Shown piece after piece: positions 48,144-58,077 of a stretch of DNA of 64,000 nt; the first letter of the stretch is position 1, and each line of letters opens with the position of its first letter. The DNA lies in the NCBI GenBank assembly GCA_030141585.1, contig JAQIFP010000002.1, positions 333,902 to 397,901 on the forward strand. Direction: 5' to 3'. The notes beneath the pieces were generated by a model, which saw only the letters and a program-made list of their open reading frames with translations, made no database searches and had not been told where the DNA came from. The position numbers and the translations under genes are program-made. This stretch comes from Ophryocystis elektroscirrha (taxonomy: Eukaryota; Apicomplexa; Conoidasida; Neogregarinorida; Ophryocystidae).

Positions 48144-49680
48144 TTAATAAGTTAAAAGAGCTTTGGATTCGGCATTCCCACTTTCTATAATATATTTTCT
48201 TAAATCAGAGCGTAGAGCTATAACCGCGGTAGCTAATAAAAAATAAAAAAAAAAAAAAGTAAAATTACGTTCAACAAAAAAAGCTTTAACATGTAACCTC
48301 AATGTACTAAATCGATCATTCCTGCGATAAAAAAGAGGAGATTTCATGGCCAAGTAATATACACAGGTTGGTATGATAAAGTGGCATATTGAAGACATTA
48401 GAAATGTAATTAATTCCGTTAAAGTATTATTAATAAAAAACCTTGCAAATATAAGTGGGCTACATGCTATATATGTAGCAATAGTAGTATTGTATAAATT
48501 AGTATTTACTAAATTATATCTAGTAGATATACATTTCAATACAACATCTGAAGAAAGATTTGTTGTATTGAAGCTAACTTGAAAAGCCTGATACGAGTTG
48601 AAAGAGAGATATGGAATATGCTGCCCAGCTTGCTTTTTCCATTAATATTATTAGTAATGTGTCTTCAGCATATAAGTTAGGAAAATATGTGGCTAATATA
48701 AATCCATTTATATAACATACGGTAGACATAATAAGTGTTCCATTCCATATAACTTTGCCTATCTAATAATATGATTTGTATAACTGTTTAATTACATCTA
48801 CGGTGGGTTTACATTCATTGACTAAAGAGGGAGCAAAATCAGCTGTGGTGTAATTATTAAGAATAAGCGGTATTAATGTACAATATGATTTTTTTCCAAA
48901 AGCTTTAGGAAATGTGTAAGGAAATGGTCTTTTTCTTAATATTTTACTTATAGAATGACGCATATAAATTAATATACCAGATAGTTTATTATTGGCAATA
49001 AATATAGAACAGTTAAACAATACCATATATATGTCTTTTAATATAGACCGTGTAATAACATATAATGTCAATATAGCTGTTACACAAAATATAGAGAATA
49101 TAGTATACTCTGCAGTGGTATTATCGTTAATATTCTTTGTTGCTAAATAACAGATTATAATAGCACATATCAAATATCCTGCAGTAATATTACAATTCAT
49201 AGATACATCTTTGTATGCGATACATATACTTGTATTTTTAGCCGATAAATTTATACCAAAGTTTAGATGGAAAACCTCTAATATTATTTTGTCTAGTATG
49301 CTAGCAATTTCATTAATGTTTTGAAACTGTAATATACTTAATAAATTGAATGCTATTTTTAATAATAGTCCAAAGAAAGGAGAAAAAAAATTTTGTGCTG
49401 TAGCCAAATATTCATATCTTAACTGAAATAATTGATTTCCATCTATTAATGTCATTGACTTTATCATCATTAAACCCATGTATGCTGATAAAATCGATAA
49501 AGAATAGTTTATCACTAGTGTTGGTAACCATCCAGATACTATTATTAAATGTGGTAGAATGAAAAAAATGCTACTTAACTGATTAAATATATATATATAT
49601 GCAGCAAAGGTAGATAAAGTTTTACCTCCTCCGACGTCTGTTACTTTATTTTTATTTGAACTAAATCTTGAAGCACGCAT
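48144..49680 (-). CDS. Amino acid transporter (AAAP/SLC36-38-type)
   Basis: Start ATG 49680 (MRASRFSSNKNKVTDVGGGK). The first exon holds at least six hydrophobic spans; the opening TLSTFAAYIYIFNQLSSIFF, then WLPTLVINYSLSILSAYMGL, matches the N-terminal transport fold of the amino acid/auxin permease family. A 33 bp intron (48763-48795) joins PTVD to IGKVIWNGTLIMST. A further intron (about 48507-48580) joins SGFS to the last spans (ATYIACSPLIFARFF, HFIIPTCVYYLAMKSP, FFYFLLATAVIALRS), ending LLTY. About 10-11 spans in total. The substrate cannot be read from sequence; apicomplexans use such carriers to take up or compartmentalise amino acids. Confidence 0.75.
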
Positions 49681-49968
49681 ATTTAAATATTAACTTCATT
49701 TAATTATTATTCAGTGCAACATTTTTTCGTTGTTTTTAAATATTACTTTTTGTAAAATTTCTCTTTTTTTCAAGCTGAAAAAAAATATTTTAATAAGTCA
49801 AATTACCCATGTTTATTGTTTTTTTCGCATTACAGTTTGAATAAAGAAAATTGCATACAGGATTTTGATTATTTATAAAAACTATTGTTCTAATAATTGA
49901 TTTTTTTGTTGTTTATGTATTAAATTAATTATTGATTCGAGTTTATACAAAAAAAATTAGATAAATAA

Positions 49969-50733
49969 TTATTCGCTTGGTCGAAAACTATACGATAAAA
50001 TACTCCAAATGCTACTTGGATTGTATAAATAACCAGGTGAAATTGAACTGCAGCTTAATCCACAACAATTATATCGGTTTTCTACTTTAACTTTTTCGAA
50101 TGTAGGCGTGGTGTATGAAATAGGTCGGAAACTTAAGTTACTACATGGACATCTGTGTGAAGGATAATCCGGAAGAATTTGTAATGGAGGATATGGTAAT
50201 ACATTAGAAGGTGAATTGCATGAGCAGTAATTTGGAAGTTTCCATGTTCCATATAAAGAAGAAGCTTGATTACATGGACATCTAGATGTATAGGTTTCAT
50301 ATGGTGAGTGTGGTATATGATTCCAAGTACATCGGGGATATGTTACATCGTCTAATTTCGTAGGTATGCAATATACACTAGGTCTTGTATTTTGATATGT
50401 TTGTTTGGGTTCATTCGAATAAACGTTATAGCCATTGTCTATCATGGATTTAGCATTTTGTGTATTGACACACGAACTGGGAACAGACTTTGTTTTGAGT
50501 GTGTCGTTTGATTTAGATATCTCTGTTTTTGGGCTAACCTTAAAAGTTACACTTTTCCGTAAACTTAGTTTAGGAGTAATTTTTATTTGTTTTTCCTCGG
50601 AACTTGAAGACTCCTTGTCAGATTTTGTAGTAAGAAAAGTTTTTTCGTCCGACTCAGAGCTTGATTTCATTTCTGAGGAACTAGAAGATTTTTCTGGTTC
50701 CTTTTTTACAGAGGGAAATGATTTTTTCATCAT
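49969..50733 (-). CDS. Ser-rich / Cys-rich hypothetical protein
   Basis: Single exon, 254 residues, start MMKKSFPSVKKEPEK. The first third is Ser/Glu/Lys-rich (KSSSSSEMKSSSESDEK). The second half is Cys/Pro/Tyr-rich, with spaced motifs TSRCPCN, NYCSCN, SHRCPCS and NCCGLSCSSIS. No signal peptide, so the cysteines probably bind metal or are lipidated rather than secreted-type disulfides. A poly(T)-CAG acceptor sits 12 nt before the ATG, suggesting a 5' UTR intron. Family unknown. Confidence 0.6.
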   Translation of the reverse strand: MMKKSFPSVKKEPEKSSSSSEMKSSSESDEKTFLTTKSDKESSSSEEKQIKITPKLSLRKSVTFKVSPKTEISKSNDTLKTKSVPSSCVNTQNAKSMIDNGYNVYSNEPKQTYQNTRPSVYCIPTKLDDVTYPRCTWNHIPHSPYETYTSRCPCNQASSLYGTWKLPNYCSCNSPSNVLPYPPLQILPDYPSHRCPCSNLSFRPISYTTPTFEKVKVENRYNCCGLSCSSISPGYLYNPSSIWSILSYSFRPSE

Positions 50734-51079
50734 TTTAAGCTAAATCTGAAAAAAAAAAAATTAAATATTACATGCTTATTACAAATTTGTAATATAATTA
50801 TACACATTAACGTTATATATTAGTTGTATTTATAATCATTTTTAGAGTAAGAGTTTGAATATAAACATATTTAATTAATAAAATTGACGTATTTTGTATA
50901 TATTAATGTATAGATCAAGAAATATGCTTTCTTATTCATTTTAATCTAAATATTAAGAAAAATTTTTTAATTAGTATAGATATAGTTATATAAATTTCTG
51001 AGTAATGTAAAGTGTTTATGTTAAGACAGTATTGGTTTGCCTGATTTTTATTATTTTTTTTTTTTTTTTTTTTTTTATA
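50734..51079. other. Divergent intergenic region, Cys-rich / DDX41
   Basis: About 345 bp with a long T run (about 51055-51076) ending 3 nt before the DDX41 ATG. Nothing else was seen. Confidence 0.5.
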
Positions 51080-52125
51080 ATGGAAGAAGATAACGAAATT
51101 ATATATATTCCTTATAAACAGAGGAAGTTGATGAAAATGGAGGAAATAGAGAAAACTATAAATGTTTCATTGTTGAATAAAAAAAAAAGCACTCGAAATG
51201 ATGCCAAAGTGAGGGTATCCTCACCTACTGACAATAAAAAACCTGCACTCGGAACTTCAGCTGAAAAAAGTTTACTAACTACTGCAAGAGAGATAAAAAA
51301 ACAAACTGAGGAGCTGAAAAAAAATAGATCTATAGATTTGGAGTTACTGCACGCTGTAGCTGAAGAAAAACGCGTATTAGACCAGATTCAGAGAAATATG
51401 AAAGTTCCTCTAATTGGTGTTAAAGAAAAAGCAAAAGGAGACTTATATGCAGAAAGATATAAAACTGAATGGAATCTTCCTTCGAGTTATCAAAATGTAG
51501 ATTCCGAAAACGTTAAAAAGCTTCAAGATCAGCTTAAAATTGAAGTATATGGCAATGATGTTCCTCCTCCAATTGATAATTTTGAAGATATGCAATTTCC
51601 TTCTGAAATTATTAAGGCATTGAAAAAAAAAAATATATTTGAACCCACTCGTATACAGATGCAAGCTATACCGATTGTTTGCTTAGGTCGAGATATGATT
51701 GGTGTGGCATCTACAGGTAATATAACTTTTATTGCTATAATTCAATAATACATAATTAATTGTCATTCTTATTTTTATTTATCTTCATAAAGCGTTTATT
51801 AATCATATAGTTAAATGCATGTGGTATAATGCTGAATATACTTTCAATATTTATATATATATATAAATATTTAAATAAATGTATACATTGATATAAATAT
51901 ATATGATGTTAAATAGTATATATATATACTAATTATATTTACATACTTTTTATCCTATATACTATTCATCCTATATATTAAATATCTTATATAATATTTA
52001 TCCTTTATACTATGTATATATATATATTTATACATTTATATACATATATAAATGTATAAATATATCAATATAAATGACTATATACATATATATATATACA
52101 TATGAATTTATATGATGATAAATAG

Positions 52126-52156
<31 letters not shown>

Positions 52157-53901
52157 TAGTATATTTATGTCCATAAAAACTGATATACATTTGTACATTT
52201 TATCGGTCTAATTGTATGAAAAGTTTTTCAATAGTCTGGTTTAAAGCATATAGGTAGCGGGAAAACTCTAGTATTCGTACTTCCAATGATTTTGCGCGCA
52301 ATGGAGGCAGAGTTAAGGGAACCTTTAATAAAAAAAGAGGGACCGATAGGATTGGTAATATGTCCATCACGTGAATTGGCTTCTCAAACCTGGGAAACAT
52401 TTGAATATTATGCAGATGCTTTGTCTATACATAACTTCCCACAACTCCGCATAAATAAAATTATAGGAGGAGCTAAATTTTCAGATCAGGTAAAATATTT
52501 CACTCATATATATATATACATAAATATATAAATACATATATATACATGAATATATAAATACATATATATACATAAATATATAAATACGTATATATACGTA
52601 TATATACATATAATTATATAAATAAATATAAATATAGATATATTTATATCTATACACATATATAAATAGATATACAAAAAAAAAAGTATATATGTATATA
52701 TATATACATATATACTATACTATATATATATATATATACATGCACACATATGTATATACATAATTACCCATATATATACATATAATTATATAAATACATA
52801 TATATAAATATATATATATGTATACACATACATACATATAAATATATATAGATACAATTATATATATATGTATATATAAATTTATATATACAGATATGTT
52901 ATATTTGAGTATTATTTGATGTTTTGATAAATATAGCATTCTTAATTGGTATATTATGAATGTATATACGTTATTAGATGTTTAAGTTAAAGCAAGGTTC
53001 ACATATTGTTATAGCGACTCCGGGACGGTTGAACGATTTATTAGATCGGCGTGAAATATCTTTAATTCAATGTAATTTCCTAGTGCTAGATGAAGCGGAT
53101 CGTTTAATTGATTGCAACTTTGAAGAAGATATACGACAAATTCTTGATTTTTGTACTCGGAAAAAACAGACTTTATTATTTAGTGCGACAATGCCTCGAA
53201 GGATTCAAGACTTTGCTCAACTAGCAATAATTGATCCGATCGTAGTGACCGTAGGAAATTCAGGATCCGCTAATTTGAATGTGGAGCAACAAGTTGAATA
53301 TGTTAAAGAAGATTGTAAATTATTTCGACTGTTAGACTGTCTCCAAAAAACAAGTCCTCCTACTATGATATTTTGTCGGAATAAAAAAGTTGTAGATGAC
53401 GTTTATGAATATTTATTATTAAAAAATGTTGAAGCCATTGCGATACATGCAGGGATGTCCCAATCAGAGCGTCAAAATGCCATTGATCTATTTAAGAAGA
53501 AACGTAAAGATATTTTAATAGGCACAGATGTGGTTTCTAAGGGGCTTGATTTCCCAGATATACAGCATGTTATAAACTTTGACATGCCTAAAGAAATTGA
53601 AAATTATATACATCGTATAGGGAGAACTGGGAGACAGGGAAAAAAGGGTTTAGCGACTACATTTATCAATCGGCTTCAAGATGAAACAACTTTACTCGAT
53701 TTAAAAGCTCTTCTTATTGAAGCCAACCAGAAAATTCCTCTTTTTATGGAATCACTTCAGATTACTAATCGGATTATTAATGGAGAAAAAGGTTGTGCTT
53801 ACTGTGGAGGACTAGGACATCGTATTACACGTTGTCCTAAGCTGAATATACAAAAAAAAGGACAGAAAAACTCAGATCAATTAACCAATGTTGAGTGGTA
53901 A
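51080..53901 (+). CDS. DDX41: DEAD-box RNA helicase DDX41 (Abstrakt)
   Basis: Three exons: 51080-51716, 52254-52489 and 52978-53901. The ATG at 51080 ([19 protein letters not shown]) is chosen because the ORF upstream is only poly(T)-coded Phe. Motifs in order: the Abstrakt-type N-terminus, Q motif [12 protein letters not shown], Walker A split by intron 1 (ASTG|SGKT), [67 protein letters not shown], and a C-terminal zinc knuckle [14 protein letters not shown] that is the DDX41 hallmark. DDX41 acts with the spliceosomal C complex and in R-loop and rRNA metabolism. The introns (537 and 488 bp) are TA-rich. Its stop codon overlaps the terminator of the convergent SRP RNA gene. Confidence 0.95.
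51830..52200. repeat. TA-rich intron of DDX41
   Basis: TA/TATACATA tracts with a (TA)n run at 52126-52151. The second DDX41 intron has a similar block at 52500-52890 (ATAAATATATAAATACATATA-like units). Confidence 0.65.
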
Positions 53902-53906
53902 AAAAA
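53900..53906 (-). terminator. Pol III T7 terminator of SRP RNA
   Basis: Seven A on the plus strand (T on the transcribed sense) directly after the SRP RNA 3' end. Overlaps the last two bases of the DDX41 stop codon. Confidence 0.75.
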
Positions 53907-54223
53907 TTGAAGACTCGCAACTAGTACATACTATTGTGTTGCGGCTGTAACAGTATCTTAGAAGGACTACAGCAGTTGCTTACTCTGCTCTGTTTCCAGC
54001 CTGAAGCGTTCCGCAACTCTTTCAGTAGCGACCGAGATATTCGCTTACGCTAATCTCCCGAAATGAATGCTCCTTACGAAGCTTTCAAGTCGACGCTGTA
54101 GCAACTTCTTAGGAGCACAAGCCACATATTAGCAACTAATAAACGACTCCTCATACTATACACTAGCTAACGTAACACGATCTTTGGAATAACGTCTAAA
54201 ATCGCACACCTGGCGTATAACCC
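53900..54223 (-). ncRNA. SRP RNA: Signal recognition particle RNA (7SL)
   Basis: An island of near-balanced base composition in AT-rich DNA. Read on the minus strand it contains the helix 8 hallmark GGCTGGAAACAGAGCAG (54001-53985): a GAAA tetraloop followed by the AGCAG asymmetric loop that binds SRP54. Just upstream is helix 6, a hairpin at 54060-54032 with the GNAR tetraloop GUAA closed by GC pairs, which binds SRP19. Helix order (6 then 8) is correct. CTAGTGTATAGTATG-type sequence near 54160-54140 pairs with the 3' segment around 53920-53935 as helix 5. A T7 run at 53906-53900 is a Pol III terminator. The 5' Alu domain begins around 54223 but is divergent. SRP RNA forms the core of the particle that targets nascent secretory proteins to the ER. 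Confidence 0.9.
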
Positions 54224-54294
54224 TTTTTCTAATCTTTTTTTATAAAATAATTTTTTACGTGTTGTAAAGTTATAAATGTATAATAATCAATATT

Positions 54295-54300
54295 CAAAAA
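54295..54300 (-). terminator. Pol III T5 terminator of tRNA-Ser
   Basis: A run of five T (minus strand) about 43 nt after the tRNA 3' end. It is the first T tract of at least four downstream of the tRNA. Confidence 0.5.
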
Positions 54301-54342
54301 GTAATTAATAAACAACAATTTACATTTATTCTTATATTGGGA

Positions 54343-54424
54343 CGACAACGGCAGGATTCGAACCTGCGCAGGCAGAACCTAATGGCTTAGCAGGCCACCC
54401 CCTTAACCACTCGGGCACGTTGTC
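54343..54424 (-). tRNA. trnS(gcu): tRNA-Ser (GCU)
   Basis: On the minus strand the acceptor GACAACG pairs with CGTTGTC, with discriminator G. The D-arm contains CGAGTGGTTAAGG, the anticodon arm is GTGGC-CTGCTAA-GCCAT with anticodon GCU (54391-54389), there is an extended variable arm as in class II serine tRNAs, and the T-arm is GCAGGTTCGAATCCTGC with an intact B box. No intron; CCA is not encoded. 82 nt. Its first base (54424) directly abuts the ATG of the divergent TFIIIC subunit gene. Confidence 0.97.
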
Positions 54425-55996
54425 ATGAGCAAGAACGTCATCCATCCCACGTTAAACTCATTATTCATATCTGAAGAAGATAAGCAGGATTCGAATTTTT
54501 TTGATGTTAAAGAGTCGAATAGTACCAATTTATTTGAACCTGCTCCTTCTAATGGGTATAATTGTTGTTGATACCATTGATCTTTAGGTTTTACCAACAA
54601 TCACCATACATTGATGAAAATGAAAGCGATTTGAGTGAATCGTTTGATTTGTCAGATATAGATGATGTTTTACTAGGAGTTAAATCTGCTTTAACGTCTA
54701 AAAACCAGCCATGGCAGGGAAAAAAAAAAAAGAAAAAAAAAAAAAAGACTCGGCAGTGTAAAACAAACTAAAAAAAACTTGTTTCTTTAGTATTCGTACC
54801 AAAACCTAAAAAAATCAAGTTAAGAACAGCAGCCACAGTATCTGAGATGAGTGCTGAAGCTGAACAACTGCTCCAAGCAGCAAATGAAGCCTATTTAGAA
54901 ACAGAGTTCGTTAAAGCCATTTGTCTCTTAGAAAAAGTTATTCGTATTAATCCAGGTTTACATGATCCCTTTCATCTTTTGGTAATTTTATGAACTAATT
55001 TATGTAATTTATATACACTTGATTGATACATTCATTTATTATTATTAGAAAAAAAAAAATATATATGTATATATATAAATGTTTATAAGTATTTACATAT
55101 ACATCATCTTATAGGCTTATTATGCATATATCTTTATATACTAAAATCAAGTATAAGTGATTAGGTTTAATTATAGAAACTTATATATACATATTTGAAA
55201 ACATATATATATACATATTAACATACATATATATATACGTATGTTAGTATATATATATATATATGTATATGTATTTAAATTCATGTGAAATCAGGGAATA
55301 ATTTATGAAGAGGAATTCAAAGATGCAGCAAAAGCATTGGATTTATATTTAATATGCGCTCATTTAGTACCCCAAGACTTCAATACATGGCAGCGTGTAG
55401 CTTCCATGTCTAGAGAACAAGGAAAATTTAAACAAGCTATATATGCATATAAAAAAGCTGTACGGTTAGCTCAGCAATTGTCTTATCCGGAGGCTGAAAC
55501 ACTGGAGTTTGAATTAGCTAATTGTTATAGCGATGTTGTAGGTATATATACATTACTTATAACTTTATAGGGTGACTATAAAAAAGCAATTATTTGTTAC
55601 AATCAACTAATTGATAAACATCCAAATGCATCGTTTTTATATAAACAACTAGCAGATTGCTACCAAAAAACAGGAGAGGTAGAGAATGTTATAAATGTTC
55701 TGAAGAAGTGCTATTTCACGGAAATTTATGATTATCAAGATTTTGATACGTCTGCATATATTAAAGGACAATCTAGCGTTCAAAATACTTGTAATCTGTA
55801 TAACATCGAAATTACAAATTTGCTTATAAATGCTTATTTTAAAATGAACCGGTTCGATGTGGCACTCGAAATATTATCTGACATTACAAATGCAAACCCC
55901 TTATCAACAATTTATGAACATTTTCTAGTTAAAATGGGAGTAGCGCAGCTATACAATGGAACGGTATGTTTTTACTACTTTGTCTATGCTATAACT

Positions 55997-56027
<31 letters not shown>

Positions 56028-58046
56028 ATTATTATTGTATTATTAAATATATATTTTATATATAAATAATTATGTGTTTTGGTATATATATTAGCAAAGG
56101 TATATAATTGTTTATTAGTATATTAATGAATACCCCTAAATAATTATATACCATATTTTATATACTAATACCATTTTATATAAAAATTTGGCTTCAATTT
56201 ATTATGAAATATGTCTGTAGTAAAAAAAATGCATCCAGTTTAACTTATGCAATATATAATTTAAACTTTAATTAATAGTTGTTTAAATGATCTGAAGCAA
56301 TGTTTATTGGTTATTCGTAACTGACAGGAAAATTCCATCTATATAGAGGAAAGTCTGAAAGTTTTGCTTGAAAAAATGGTGGTCTCTAAAGAGAATTATG
56401 CTGAGCTTTATCTACTTGCAGCAGATGCTTTTGCTTTTGTGTGTCGCATACAAGATGCATTAAATTTGTACAAGGTTGTCGCAACTTTGCCTGATGTCAG
56501 AGAAAATGCCGTGGTAATTATTTGCATCTATTGCTTAATCAATTTCAGGTTTGGGTTAAAATAGCTAGATGCCAATTATTACTTAATAAACAAACAGCTT
56601 ATCCTCCCGCTGAACTTTCTAAGTAAAACTTGTTCTATTTTTTAATCAGTTTTAATTTAATTAAAAACTTTAATAAATATAATTTTTAGTAATTAATAAT
56701 TGTTTGTATATTTGGTTTATAGTCGTAAATACAAAACATAAATTGAATTAAAATAAATCTATTTGATTGATTTGATTTATATATATACTTGTATAAACTT
56801 ATACATATATTCATATATACATATATAAATTTATATATATATACATATATATATATATACATATATATATATACGTATATACATAAATATATATAATAAA
56901 TATAATATAGGGATATATAAACTTTTACATATATATATATGTAATATATATAAATATAATATATGTATAATAAATATAGTATATGTATGCAATATAAATT
57001 TAATATATAGATATATATTTGTATATAATTAGTATTTAATATGTATATATTAATTATAATAAAAATATATAGTAAAAATAATAAAATATATATTTACTTA
57101 TGTTTATATGTACATATGTATATATTTATTTACGTGTGTATATATTTATAGTTACCATATAATTAGCTTAGATTTGTAATTTGTTGTTTTTTTCAACATG
57201 AAAAAAGTATATTCTTTCAGATCATTAATGAATTCCGATAATGTTTCTAGAGCCTCAGTTGTCTGGAATTTGAAGGGAAATGACAAAGCAAGAATATTGT
57301 TATCTCAAGTAATAATTAATTTAATAAAATGAAAAAAAAGGTACTCACGAAAGTTCCCCGTAAATATGCCGATGTTTTGCTTGACAGTATATCATCAAAA
57401 ACTAATGAGTCCAGTTTAACTTTGAAAATTCCAGAGTAAAAAAAAAAAAAAAAAAAAAAAGCTAGGCCTATCCCGAACAATCAACGAATAAAACTTATTC
57501 AAGAATTACAAGAAAATCTTCCAAATATTCTTGAGCTGTGTCAAAGAGAAAAAAAGTCTGTCAAAATAACAGACTGGATAATAAAGTTCTTAGCTTTAAT
57601 AAACGATACAGAACTAGACATAAGACGCCTTATTTCTCGAAAATTTACTGAGAGACTTGTTGAAGCCAAAATTGATTCCAACTCTCAAGCTCAATTACTC
57701 GAAGAATTAGGTATTCAAAAAAGCTACAATACTGATTACGAACTGGATTTTTTGGTAATATTTTATTTCAGTTTACTTAAAATCACAAATTATTTCATTT
57801 TTTACGCTCAAATAATAAGACAATTCTTTTATGCTAAGATAACAAGTAAAGCAAATTTTTTCTAAATTTGTAAAAATTTGTATTTAATTTGGATATGAAC
57901 ACATAAATATAAATACGTTTTATAATTAGTTTTGCTATTATACTATTAAAAATATGTGCAGCAAATATATACATATATAATTATATTTATATATGTATAC
58001 ATGTATAAATGTATATATATATATATATTTACATATTTAGATAGTG

Positions 58047-58077
<31 letters not shown>

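Noticed and set aside
53910..54200. RNase P or MRP RNA as identity for the GC-rich island
   Set aside because: The helix 6 and helix 8 motifs with SRP54/SRP19-binding tetraloops fit SRP RNA on the minus strand. No P/MRP conserved region was found.
54403..54600. Minus ORF overlapping the tRNA and first TFIIIC exon
   Set aside because: Overlaps a firm tRNA and a conserved-context exon; composition not supportive.
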